The notes beneath the pieces are model-generated. The model had not been told where the DNA came from. It ran no database searches and worked only from the letters and a program-made list of their open reading frames with translations. The position numbers and the translations under genes were made by a program. 32,845 bases of DNA from UMGS1002 sp045586785 (GTDB lineage Bacteria > Bacillota > Clostridia > Oscillospirales > CAG-272): contig JAZNBA010000075.1 of NCBI GenBank assembly GCA_045586785.1, forward strand, positions 1-32,845, read 5' to 3'. Of this stretch, positions 9,401 through 15,578 are shown piece by piece (position 1 is the first letter of the stretch; every line of letters begins with the position of its first letter).

Positions 9401-12400
9401 CTTCCTTCGGGTATTACGAGGATCTATGACCGTGCGTTCGAGAATTGTACCGCGCTGGGTAAGACTATGATCATTCCGGCGTCTGTGAAAGAAATACGTG
9501 AGGACACGTTTAAAAACAGTTCTGTCAAATTTGTAGGATTTGAAGCCGAAAAGCTTCCCGACGGATGGAGCGATGCGTCCGTAGATATAAAAGGCTACGC
9601 TGATACAAAAGACTTTATATTTACCGATAATGAATTTTACCGTGTTAATGTAACAGATACCGCAATACTGATCGAATGCACACCTATCGGTGATGTATAT
9701 GAGGTGGCATCCGAGATAAACGGCATTCCCGTCAGCGGTATCGGTGATGAAATATTCAAGAATAATAAAGAGCTTACGTCGGTGATCCTGCCCGAAGGCC
9801 TGACAAATATTGGAGCATACGCGTTCTATAACTGTTCCGCGCTGGTATCCGTTCACATGCCGTCAAGCGTTACAAATATAGGAAAATTTGCGTTTTGGGG
9901 CTGCTCGGCGCTTGCCGGCATTACCTTGTCGGAAGACCTGAAGAGTATTGGAACTTATGCGTTTTCAAATTGCACTGCACTTGCAACTGTTTATTTTAAT
10001 TCCACTGAAATGCCTGCTCCGATCACTTGGTACGCGTATGACAGCCCATTTGAGAAAGTGCAGATAAACAAAGTTGTTATCGGCGAAAATGTTATAAAAA
10101 TCCCCGATTATATGTTTGAAGGCTGCTCAAAGCTTGAAACTGTGGAGTTTGCGGGCACAAGCAGCTGCAAGAGCATAGGCATAGGCGCGTTTTATAACTG
10201 TACCTCGCTGACAGCTATTGATCTGCCGTCAACTCTTGAGAGCATAGGTGAGTACGCATTTTATAACTGTGCTTCGTTGACGTCGGTTGATCTGCCGTCA
10301 ACTCTCAAGAGCATAGAGTACGCGGCATTTAGCGGATGTACCGGCTTGATCAGTATTATCGTGCCTGCTTCTGTGACAAGCCTGGATGACGGTGCATTCA
10401 GAAATTCCGCAAAATATATCGGCTTTGAAGCCAACGCGTATCCTTCAGCTACGTGGAAAAACAACAACAGCTCGGTAACGTCCTTCCTGAATATGAAGGC
10501 ATGGGGATTTGTCGGCGACGGAATATATGTTGTCAGCACCGATAACACGGCGAGATTGTGTAAATATAACGGCAATGCAGCCACATATGAGGTCTGCGAC
10601 GAAATTGACGGTTATCCGGTAACAAAAATCGACAATTCGGCATTTTACAATCATAAAGAATTGACGACTGTCATTCTTCACGATAATATAAAATATATTG
10701 GTGAAAGAGCATTCTACAACTGTGAGAATTTGTCATCAATATCTTCGCCCTCCGATCTTATAAGCATTGCTGCGTACGCGTTTTACGGCTGTCGTTCCTT
10801 GACATCAATAGATCTTCCGGATGAAATGAAAATAATCGGAACGAGTACATTCGCAAACTGTTCATCTCTGACATCCGTAAATTTGCCATCAGGACTTACA
10901 ATGATCGGTGAGTATGCGTTTTACGGATGCTCGTCACTGGTGTCAGTAAACTTGCCATCAGGACTTACAATGATCGATGAGAATGCGTTTTACGGATGCT
11001 CGTCACTGGTGTCAGTAAACTTGCCCTCGGGTCTTACAACCATCGGCTCATACGCGTTTTACGGCTGCTCGTCACTGGCGTCAGTAAATTTGCCCTCGGG
11101 TATAACAAGAATTAATTTCGGTGTATTTTCCGGATGTTCTGCGCTGACATCAATATATTTGCCGTCTGATCTTACATATGTTGATTATTCATCCTTCTCG
11201 GGATGTGTAAATCTTAAATATATTTACATCAATTCTTCTAAAACGGCAGACATTATAGTTCGTGACTATAGGCTTAATGAGTACTTCCAATATGCGAAAT
11301 GTGTACTCATCAATGCTGAGGTCCAAGGTGCCGATAAATATGAGCTTACCAAGCTCCCGTACAAGAGTACGGTTTATTGCGACGGCGTTGAATACGTATG
11401 TTACAGCGATCATGACCATGAATGGACAAACGAAAAATGCATACAGCCTCACATACAGTGCGTGCAACAAGGCAAATATGAGTATACATGCTCTTCTTGC
11501 TCGCTTGTCCGCATTAAAACAGTAGAGGCGCACAGCCTTGTTGAGCGTCCCGAGCAGTTGCCGACGTGTACTCATGACGGTTACAAAGCATACGTTACTT
11601 GCTCTGTTTGCGACTATGTTCCGCGGGAGATCATACCCGCATTGGGACATGACATTGTAAAGCACCCTGCAAAACAGCCCACATGCACCGAGCCGGGATA
11701 CGAGGCGTACGAAGTGTGCAGCCGTTGCGATCACAGCACCTATACTGAGATACCCGCACCGGGGCATGACACGGTAAAGCAACCGTCCAAACAGCCCACA
11801 TGTACCGAGCCCGGGTATGAGAATTACGAAGTGTGCAACCGTTGCGGTCACAGCACCTACACCGAAATACCCGCACCGGGACATGACACGGTAAAGCACC
11901 CTGCAAAACAGCCCACATGTACCGAGCACGGGTACGAGGCGTACGAAGTGTGCAACCGTTGCGGTCACAGCACATACATCGAAATACCCGCACCGGGACA
12001 TGATACGGTATCGCATCCCGGAAAGCAGCCTACCTGTCTCGAGGATGGATGCCTGAGCTACGAGACCTGCTCTCGCTGTGACTATACAACGTATACAGCT
12101 ATTACCGCTCTCGGTCATAACATGGTAACTCACAAGGGCACGCCTCCCACCTGTGTTGACGCGGGATACGGCGATTATATGGCTTGCTCTCGCTGTGACT
12201 ACAGCACACGCGTCGATATACCCGCCTTGGGTCATAGCTATGTGGAGCACGCTGCCAAGCAGCCTACCTGTACCGAGACAGGCCATAATGCGTACCTGAC
12301 CTGCGAGCGCTGTGATTATACTACATATGCAGAGCTTCCCATGGCAGAACATACCTTTAAAGATGGAAAATGTACTGTTTGCGGTGTTTTGCAGCACGCG

Positions 12401-15352
12401 GATATTGTGTGGGATGTTTCCGCATCTTCCGGCGATTCGGTACAAGCTCAGCTTTATAAAAGCTCGGGCGGAGATGAATGTATACTCGAATTTGTCGGAA
12501 AGGGTAAAATGTATAGTTGGGATTTATTTTCCATGCCGCCGTGGTATTCCGATTACAGACAAAAAATTGTCAAGGTCATTGTGTCTGACGGAATAACTAA
12601 TATCGGTGCCTATGCGTTTTGCGGTTGCAGCCGATTGGAGAGCGTACGGCTTCCCGCGGACTTAAAAACTATAGGGATGTCTGCATTTTCGGATTGCTCG
12701 TCCCTGACCAACGTGCAGCTCCCCGCGGACTTAAAAACTATAGGGATGTCTGCATTTTCGGATTGCTCGTCCCTGACCAACGTACAGCTCCCCGCAGGTT
12801 TACAAACCATAGCTTTCTTTGCTTTTGAAAATTGCTCTTCGCTGAAAAGCATTGATCTTCCCGAACAGTTGACAAGTGCTTCTTGGGCGTTTTCAGGTTG
12901 CACCGCCTTGGAGGAGATTTACTTTAACTGTGTCGATTACACGGGCGATTCTATGTTGTCTTCGTTTTCGGCTAAAAACGGCGGAATCAAGCTGATAATA
13001 GGCGCGGATGTAAAAAGAATAAAGCAGTCTTTGTTCAGCAATACAAATATAGCAAGCATTGAGTTTGAAGAGGAAAGCTCTTGTGTCAGCATAGCATCTC
13101 ATGCATTCAGTTCTTGCCGTAAGCTGGAACAGGTCACATTGCCCGAAAGCTTGACAGAGATAGGCATTGAGGCGTTCCGAGACTGTAGTGCGCTGGAAAA
13201 GATATATTTCAATTCCAAGGCTATGAAAGATGTGGGAATCGGAAACAATATATTTTTCAAGCAAGATGGGTTTGGAAGTATAAAGCTGTTTGTCGGTGAC
13301 GGCGTCACGGCGATCCCCGCAAATCTGTTTGCAGGTATTAACGTTGTTACCGTTGAGTTTGCCGACGGTAGCGTTTGCGAGTCTATAGGCACAAGTGCGT
13401 TTGAGCACAATGATCATCTTGCTGAGGTCGTGCTTCCCGCGGAAGTCAAGACTATAGGCGAAAAAGCATTTTATCATTGCGGTCTTCTTAAGCATATTGA
13501 GTTGCCCGAGGGCTTGGAAACCATAGGGAAAAGTGCGTTTGAAGGCTGCGGCAAGCTTGAAAGCATTGAGCTTCCCCGCAGTGTCAACAAGATAGGATCC
13601 AATGCGTTTGCATCTTGTACTTTCTTGGGCGTGGTGTATTTTGATTGTGTGAACATACTTAAATCCACAACACGTGAGCAGGATCTTGGATATATTACCT
13701 CAAATGTAAAGGCACTGGCCATTGCGGCAGATGCGACCTCGGTTCCCGGTTTTATATCCAATTCGTTCCTGTTTTCCGAGAACATAACCTACGATAATAC
13801 GGAATATATTGTATATTCAAAGCACATGCATAAATGGACAGAGCTTAAAGTGAACAAGGTTGACTGCGTATCCGACGGATTCGAAGGATATATCTGTTCA
13901 ATGTGTGATGTTAAAAAGGGAAGTGTCGCTGAAAAACACGTGTGGACAACATACTCCATTGGAAGCTGCACTTTGCGGACTGAATGCTCCAAGTGCGGAA
14001 AACTAAAAAGTGCGCAAGATGTTCATGAATTATATCCTGACACCGCTGTAAAACCTACTTGTCTGGCTGAGGGATACATACTGTACAAATGCTCTAAATG
14101 CGGAATCAGCGAAAGGAAGAATCATACAGAGATCACGTCACATTGCTTTGATGAGAAAATGAAGTGTACTGTATGTTCGCTTCATTTGACATTGCTCGAG
14201 TCATGGGATATATCCGCAAGCGCAGACGACTCTGTTACCGCATACATTTATCGTATAGGAACACAAGATAATTATGTGCTGACCGTTTCGGGTGTGGGTG
14301 CCATGAGATCCGGTGCGCCGTGGAACAGTAAGTACGGTACGGGAATAACGCAGGTCATCGTCAATGAAGGCGTGACCAATCTCGGTGCCGAGATGCTGTA
14401 TAATGCCGTTAACCTGGAGACTTTGCGGCTTCCGCAAAGCCTTGTCAGCATAGATAAGAGCGCGTTGAAAATGTGTCTCAAGCTTAAACATGTTGAGTTG
14501 CCTCAGGGGTTGAAGGAAATTGGATCAGACGCGTTTTCACAATGTTCTTCAATTAAAAGCGTTGTACTTCCTGAGTCCTTGATAAATATTAACAACGCAT
14601 TTGTTGATTGCTATGGCTTGAGAAGTGTATATATTCGGTCTGCTGAGATTGCCGAGGTTCTGAGCAACTATTGGTATGACCTTACCACCTTCTGCGGATT
14701 ATCGGCAATAATGATCCAAAAGGGTGTACCGGTGGTTGACGACTATCTCCCGCGCGGTTACAAGTGCGAGCTGGTGTATAACGGCGTGGAATACGTCAGC
14801 TACAGCAAACACGAGCATGTCTTTACACTGACCGATTTTACACCGGGTACTCAATGCTCGGTTAGCAGCACATATACATATACCTGTGATATATGCTTTG
14901 CGCAGGTCACGGAAAGCGTAACTTCCCACGAGCTTGTGGAAATTGATGCCAAGCCGGCTACCTGCACCGAGGCGGGGCATACCGCATACGAGATGTGCCG
15001 ACGCTGCGATTACAGCACCTATACCGAGATACCCGCAACAGGTCACACATACAACCATGTGGTTATTGAACCCACGGATACAGAGCAGGGATATACATTG
15101 CACACCTGCACTGTATGCTCCCACAGCTATAAGGACAATTATGTGGATCCTGTTCCCTATGTTCGCGGAGATCTTGACGGAAACAACGCCGTTGACGCAA
15201 ATGACGCAATTTATTTGCTGATGCATACGTTCTTCCCTCAGGACTATCCCGTAAACCAATCCATAGACGCGGATAAAAACGGAAGTATTGATGCTAACGA
15301 CGCAATATACCTTTTGATGCATACATTCTTCCCCTCGGATTATCCCCTTTAA
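3452..15352 (+). CDS. Giant secreted subtilisin-family protease with BspA-type LRR blocks and C-terminal dockerin
   Basis: 3,966 residues in one unbroken frame. Order of parts: signal sequence or anchor (about 8-30); probable propeptide (about 40-140); S8 catalytic domain (about 150-430) with Asp168 (IIDSGID), His216 (YGHGTSVAG), oxyanion Asn308 (AAAGNN) and Ser371 (GTSFSSP); a beta-rich domain (about 430-660); then five LRR blocks of the BspA/LRR_5 type (consensus IGxxAFxxCSSLxSIxLP, 23 residues per repeat) separated by Cys-rich modules; and a dockerin (3904-3966). The catalytic set is complete, so it should be active. BspA-type repeats usually mediate binding, and the dockerin implies attachment to a cohesin scaffold not found here. 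There is no LPxTG motif. The ribosome site is AAGGGAG and the gene has its own promoter and a stem-loop behind it. Family assignment is firm; the target is unknown. Confidence 0.93.
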   Translation: MKKSKFLKVIFICIVLAVLCAVCVAVFYAARRAHMILLQNEKLNILEEREGEYNGASLVLRKTAPDEAYALAQRLDAKVRLSVDGTLAVFDLPEGITIKDVYENDEYRPYLSRMDENYYVQLCDVSQSAAGIEAEPLYYRQSFYLNNISFNNINQISTGKGVTVAIIDSGIDTDHPDLKGKISEHSYNASTGQVVCENTLPDGSYNWSVVEDYYGHGTSVAGVIAAQHNGIGVGGMAPDVELLIIKVNVLGNGNLQTADCEMALIYASMQNVDVINMSWGFYGSTELFKNVIDSITAGGKICVAAAGNNALSQPMYPAAHPNVIGVGALSNSGNSLANYSNHGYENVDVVAPGSIFTTCRDGKYDIQDGTSFSSPVVTALIALYKSAYPSCSAKDITDTLFATCRDLGLAGEDAKFGYGAVMADAYIVKKDVIEVTDFKYVSAYNMYRDKLPIVRYDAIEVHADQYDRTLSVPNPGRETAAVKIEGSDFEDYFGDYWNLGGGVFLYDSAVNPENKYFDVTSTHTRIVYTFTVPEDGKYEFVFVANARTDNVSIYRGFAYTIDDSDFYQIRCEKTGSVFNQSPKYEYSVSDLEAGGTNCYQPTYYYNLTAELSAGTHTLSYYPLLGFNGITGLPIDECGMDLHGFYVQKYLTEQELAVYEYPDIREIPIPETQGLEYASYYDGTCSVYSRGSSTATRIKIPKYSPDGERVAYIDVGAFSETDIKEIYIPSTVREISWAAFRDCKSLSKVEFLHEANDPIAIDGCAFEGCSALKSINLPNQLKLLYDEDMEPYSIFKNCTSLEKISLPSGITKIPTYMFSGCSSLKTVSLPSNLLRIGDFAFNSCKALTEISLPDSVDLIGRRAFSYCSSLESIKLPERLQKIGSNAFEKCISLQEIELPESLTTVEEYAFYNCSALKSIEIPSKITVISNDLFSGCSSLTDVKLHDNITEIGSGAFYNCSSLENITLPNSITSIGSNVFSGCSSLKRVVLPDLISEIPSQMFENCTSLESIDLNEPVTHIKYRAFYNCKSLKELTLPDSVQLIGNSAFAGCSELKSINIPGTVKTIEDYAFDQCDSLKTVYLGSRTVSQNLTFDYSCGSLLKNAQTVAVADDVKVIGSYIRNFTKTESIRLNDVSYTAYSKHVHIWIDTAVDKVDCLTDGFDGKVCKLCGVKNGDVFYKHTFVWRSVGHPCHFAYACETCERKISAVSVEHSNETVKLTPASCTANGSITYQCTVCSETTQESIAATGHIYTDSGTCAVCSEKIQLSKTWDVSLNGDGSVKAHLYALNSEKFLLLIEGNGAMSGWNAVDIPWYSYRDRITQAIVKEGITVLGRNTFAGATLLNSVILPSTIESIQDGAFYKNTSLKSIDLPDSLKQLGTGVFLQCSALEIITIPSGIQEIGNSMFSSCSSLRQVTFHAGLKSIGSYAFAYCDALESIELPDGLVSLGERAFYYCNGLKSVKMPRDLKTVGDLAFGDCAELTKIYFNAVEMESIAGNTIIFPIYTKMEVYVGAEVKILPDRIFAGTDVCKVVFEQPSACRTIGEAAFSGCDYLTDIVLPSGVVEIGAQAFRGCSRLNGTFAVPEGVDVINDGTFYGTAISGITLPEGITRIGKNAFQSCTLLNDIVLPESLLTIDDRAFDGCIGLKYLEIPENVEKIGEQAFYNCKNLVIPKIVISEILPSIGQSAFVGNCTVENVYIHTAEAAVKEVVDLGHVYLRSSNVLVLNEITRVGSGIISRYGYQSDIEQNGVGYKVYSTHSHSWTEKTVAAVPCETDGFEGAVCNVCGLQDGRIISKHSFEKHHIDGTCKANVICKDCGKRKYFPVEDHDYKVKQVIAPTCAADGYTLYVCTRCDVNYKSDFIDAFGHIKPDDSEKCSICNENIPVAGSWDISEQQNNAIIAKLYELIPSKAYYLHISGSGNMKNYYYSTPWSDKESKIIGAYVAEGINNIGSYIFYNTAITEMTIPVGVTSIGEYAFGNCAALTDVDLPSGITRIYDRAFENCTALGKTMIIPASVKEIREDTFKNSSVKFVGFEAEKLPDGWSDASVDIKGYADTKDFIFTDNEFYRVNVTDTAILIECTPIGDVYEVASEINGIPVSGIGDEIFKNNKELTSVILPEGLTNIGAYAFYNCSALVSVHMPSSVTNIGKFAFWGCSALAGITLSEDLKSIGTYAFSNCTALATVYFNSTEMPAPITWYAYDSPFEKVQINKVVIGENVIKIPDYMFEGCSKLETVEFAGTSSCKSIGIGAFYNCTSLTAIDLPSTLESIGEYAFYNCASLTSVDLPSTLKSIEYAAFSGCTGLISIIVPASVTSLDDGAFRNSAKYIGFEANAYPSATWKNNNSSVTSFLNMKAWGFVGDGIYVVSTDNTARLCKYNGNAATYEVCDEIDGYPVTKIDNSAFYNHKELTTVILHDNIKYIGERAFYNCENLSSISSPSDLISIAAYAFYGCRSLTSIDLPDEMKIIGTSTFANCSSLTSVNLPSGLTMIGEYAFYGCSSLVSVNLPSGLTMIDENAFYGCSSLVSVNLPSGLTTIGSYAFYGCSSLASVNLPSGITRINFGVFSGCSALTSIYLPSDLTYVDYSSFSGCVNLKYIYINSSKTADIIVRDYRLNEYFQYAKCVLINAEVQGADKYELTKLPYKSTVYCDGVEYVCYSDHDHEWTNEKCIQPHIQCVQQGKYEYTCSSCSLVRIKTVEAHSLVERPEQLPTCTHDGYKAYVTCSVCDYVPREIIPALGHDIVKHPAKQPTCTEPGYEAYEVCSRCDHSTYTEIPAPGHDTVKQPSKQPTCTEPGYENYEVCNRCGHSTYTEIPAPGHDTVKHPAKQPTCTEHGYEAYEVCNRCGHSTYIEIPAPGHDTVSHPGKQPTCLEDGCLSYETCSRCDYTTYTAITALGHNMVTHKGTPPTCVDAGYGDYMACSRCDYSTRVDIPALGHSYVEHAAKQPTCTETGHNAYLTCERCDYTTYAELPMAEHTFKDGKCTVCGVLQHADIVWDVSASSGDSVQAQLYKSSGGDECILEFVGKGKMYSWDLFSMPPWYSDYRQKIVKVIVSDGITNIGAYAFCGCSRLESVRLPADLKTIGMSAFSDCSSLTNVQLPADLKTIGMSAFSDCSSLTNVQLPAGLQTIAFFAFENCSSLKSIDLPEQLTSASWAFSGCTALEEIYFNCVDYTGDSMLSSFSAKNGGIKLIIGADVKRIKQSLFSNTNIASIEFEEESSCVSIASHAFSSCRKLEQVTLPESLTEIGIEAFRDCSALEKIYFNSKAMKDVGIGNNIFFKQDGFGSIKLFVGDGVTAIPANLFAGINVVTVEFADGSVCESIGTSAFEHNDHLAEVVLPAEVKTIGEKAFYHCGLLKHIELPEGLETIGKSAFEGCGKLESIELPRSVNKIGSNAFASCTFLGVVYFDCVNILKSTTREQDLGYITSNVKALAIAADATSVPGFISNSFLFSENITYDNTEYIVYSKHMHKWTELKVNKVDCVSDGFEGYICSMCDVKKGSVAEKHVWTTYSIGSCTLRTECSKCGKLKSAQDVHELYPDTAVKPTCLAEGYILYKCSKCGISERKNHTEITSHCFDEKMKCTVCSLHLTLLESWDISASADDSVTAYIYRIGTQDNYVLTVSGVGAMRSGAPWNSKYGTGITQVIVNEGVTNLGAEMLYNAVNLETLRLPQSLVSIDKSALKMCLKLKHVELPQGLKEIGSDAFSQCSSIKSVVLPESLININNAFVDCYGLRSVYIRSAEIAEVLSNYWYDLTTFCGLSAIMIQKGVPVVDDYLPRGYKCELVYNGVEYVSYSKHEHVFTLTDFTPGTQCSVSSTYTYTCDICFAQVTESVTSHELVEIDAKPATCTEAGHTAYEMCRRCDYSTYTEIPATGHTYNHVVIEPTDTEQGYTLHTCTVCSHSYKDNYVDPVPYVRGDLDGNNAVDANDAIYLLMHTFFPQDYPVNQSIDADKNGSIDANDAIYLLMHTFFPSDYPL
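5480..6800 (+). repeat. LRR block 1 of the giant protease
   Basis: Tandem 69-bp (23-residue) BspA-like leucine-rich repeats, for example FSGCSSLKTVSLPSNLLRIG. Each carries the AF-x-x-C-(S/K)-(S/A)-L core. The copies are well diverged from one another at the DNA level. Confidence 0.85.
6850..7250 (+). repeat. Cys-rich CxxC module 1
   Basis: The module opens with a YSKHxHxW motif, then VDC-x-TDGF-x-G-x-VCxxCG, and continues through further CxxC pairs (CETC, CTVC, CAVC) with GH-x-Y motifs. The spacing suggests zinc-ribbon-like or disulfide-linked knuckles between LRR blocks; which of the two is unclear. Confidence 0.7.
7251..8690 (+). repeat. WDxS cap and LRR block 2
   Basis: The block begins with a cap of about 65 residues: a WDVS motif, a strand, G-x-G-x-M, then PW. 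A run of 23-residue LRRs follows, some interrupted by 'G-A-x-V-K-I-L-P' irregular repeats. Confidence 0.75.
8691..9100 (+). repeat. Cys-rich CxxC module 2
   Basis: Same plan as module 1: HSHSW, then C-x-TDGF-x-GAVCNVCG, CKDCGK, PTCAADGYT-x-YVCTRC and CSIC. Confidence 0.7.
9101..11390 (+). repeat. WDxS cap and LRR block 3 (longest)
   Basis: A WDIS cap is followed by the longest LRR run in the protein. It is interrupted twice by irregular segments containing VGFEAEKLP and IGFEANAYP, each followed by a fresh cap-like strand region (ISGIGDEIF, VTKIDNSAF). It ends in nearly identical repeats. Confidence 0.75.
10883..11158 (+). repeat. Four near-identical 69-bp LRR units
   Basis: Units start at 10883, 10952, 11021 and 11090, exactly 69 bp apart. 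Each opens with TTGCC(A/C)TC(A/G)GG and the first three share TACGG(A/C)TGCTCGTCACTGG. The fourth diverges after its first third. This is recent in-frame amplification inside LRR block 3. Confidence 0.85.
11528..12346 (+). repeat. Seven tandem 117-bp units encoding a 39-residue CxxC repeat
   Basis: Units begin at 11528, 11645, 11762, 11879, 11996, 12113 and 12230 with no length variation. The 39-residue unit reads GHD-x-V-x-HP-x-KQPTC-x-E-x-GY, then YE-x-C-x-RC, then TYTEIPA. Units 2-4 are close to identical in DNA; the first and last are diverged. Each unit supplies one lone Cys plus one CxxC and two conserved His/Gly positions. Confidence 0.9.
12403..13800 (+). repeat. WDxS cap and LRR block 4
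   Basis: A WDVS cap (VWDVSASSGDSV, then G-K-G-K-M and PPWY) is followed by LRRs, including an almost perfect tandem duplication near its start. Confidence 0.75.
12650..12787 (+). repeat. Almost perfect 69-bp tandem duplication
   Basis: The unit at 12650-12718 is repeated at 12719-12787 with only one or two silent differences visible. It encodes LPADLKTIGMSAFSDCSSL twice. This is a very recent duplication or an assembly-sensitive repeat. Confidence 0.9.
13801..14200 (+). repeat. Cys-rich CxxC module 4
   Basis: YSKHMHKW, KVDC-x-SDGFEGYICSMC, CSKCGK, PTCLAEGY, CSKCG and CTVC follow the same order as in modules 1 and 2. Confidence 0.7.
14201..15150 (+). repeat. WDxS cap, short LRR block 5 and Cys-rich module 5
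   Basis: A WDIS cap (14201 on), a short LRR run to about 14780, then YSKHEHVF and CxxC knuckles related to the 117-bp units (PATCTEAGHTAYEMCRRCDY). Confidence 0.7.
15161..15349 (+). other. Type I-like dockerin domain (C-terminus of the giant protease)
   Basis: Two F-hand calcium-loop repeats: DLDGNNAVDANDAIYLL and DADKNGSIDANDAIYLL, each followed by MHTFFP-x-DYP. The Asp/Asn positions of the 12-residue calcium loop are present in both. The helix after each loop is identical between the two repeats, consistent with the dual-binding symmetry known for dockerins. Confidence 0.9.
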
Positions 15353-15360
15353 TAAAGACC

Positions 15361-15395
15361 CCGCGCCAAAAAGTCATTTCGGCTTTTTGGCGCGG
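15361..15395 (+). terminator. Stem-loop after the giant gene
   Basis: CCGCGCCAAAAAG (15361-15373) pairs perfectly with CTTTTTGGCGCGG (15383-15395). The following bases (ATATTTATAA) are only weakly T-rich, so termination may be partial. It could also protect the 3' end of the transcript. Confidence 0.65.
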
Positions 15396-15472
15396 ATATT
15401 TATAAGATCAAGTTCAACTCGGGCACGGCAAAAAACAATTGCATGTCTAATGTAAAATAATTGCAAAACATA

Positions 15473-15501
15473 TTGCAATTTGTGAATGAATATGATAGAA
15501 T
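15473..15501 (+). promoter_or_regulatory. Sigma-A promoter of the SipW-type cluster
   Basis: TTGCAA (15473-15478), a 17-bp spacer and TAGAAT (15496-15501). The leader before ATG 15579 is about 70 bases. Confidence 0.65.
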
Positions 15502-15578
15502 AACAAAAAAGCAGTATAAAGATTATTAAAAAATATCTACAAGCACGTATGTGTGCCGAGAGAAAGGAGGGCCCGTAT

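Noticed and set aside
11528..12346. Possible CRISPR or satellite array
   Set aside because: The units are 117 bp without spacers, remain in frame with the giant gene and encode conserved Cys/His positions.
11189..12445. Open frame of 418 codons on the minus strand with internal repeats
   Set aside because: Its repeats are the mirror of the 117-bp units of the giant protease gene. No start signals are present.
15155..15352. Sortase anchoring of the giant protease
   Set aside because: There is no LPxTG-like motif, hydrophobic tail or basic end. The chain finishes in a dockerin.
15549..15578. Earlier ATG for the large SipW-type substrate
   Set aside because: It lacks a ribosome site, whereas GGAGGG precedes ATG 15579. 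The earlier start would also put charged residues before the signal peptide.
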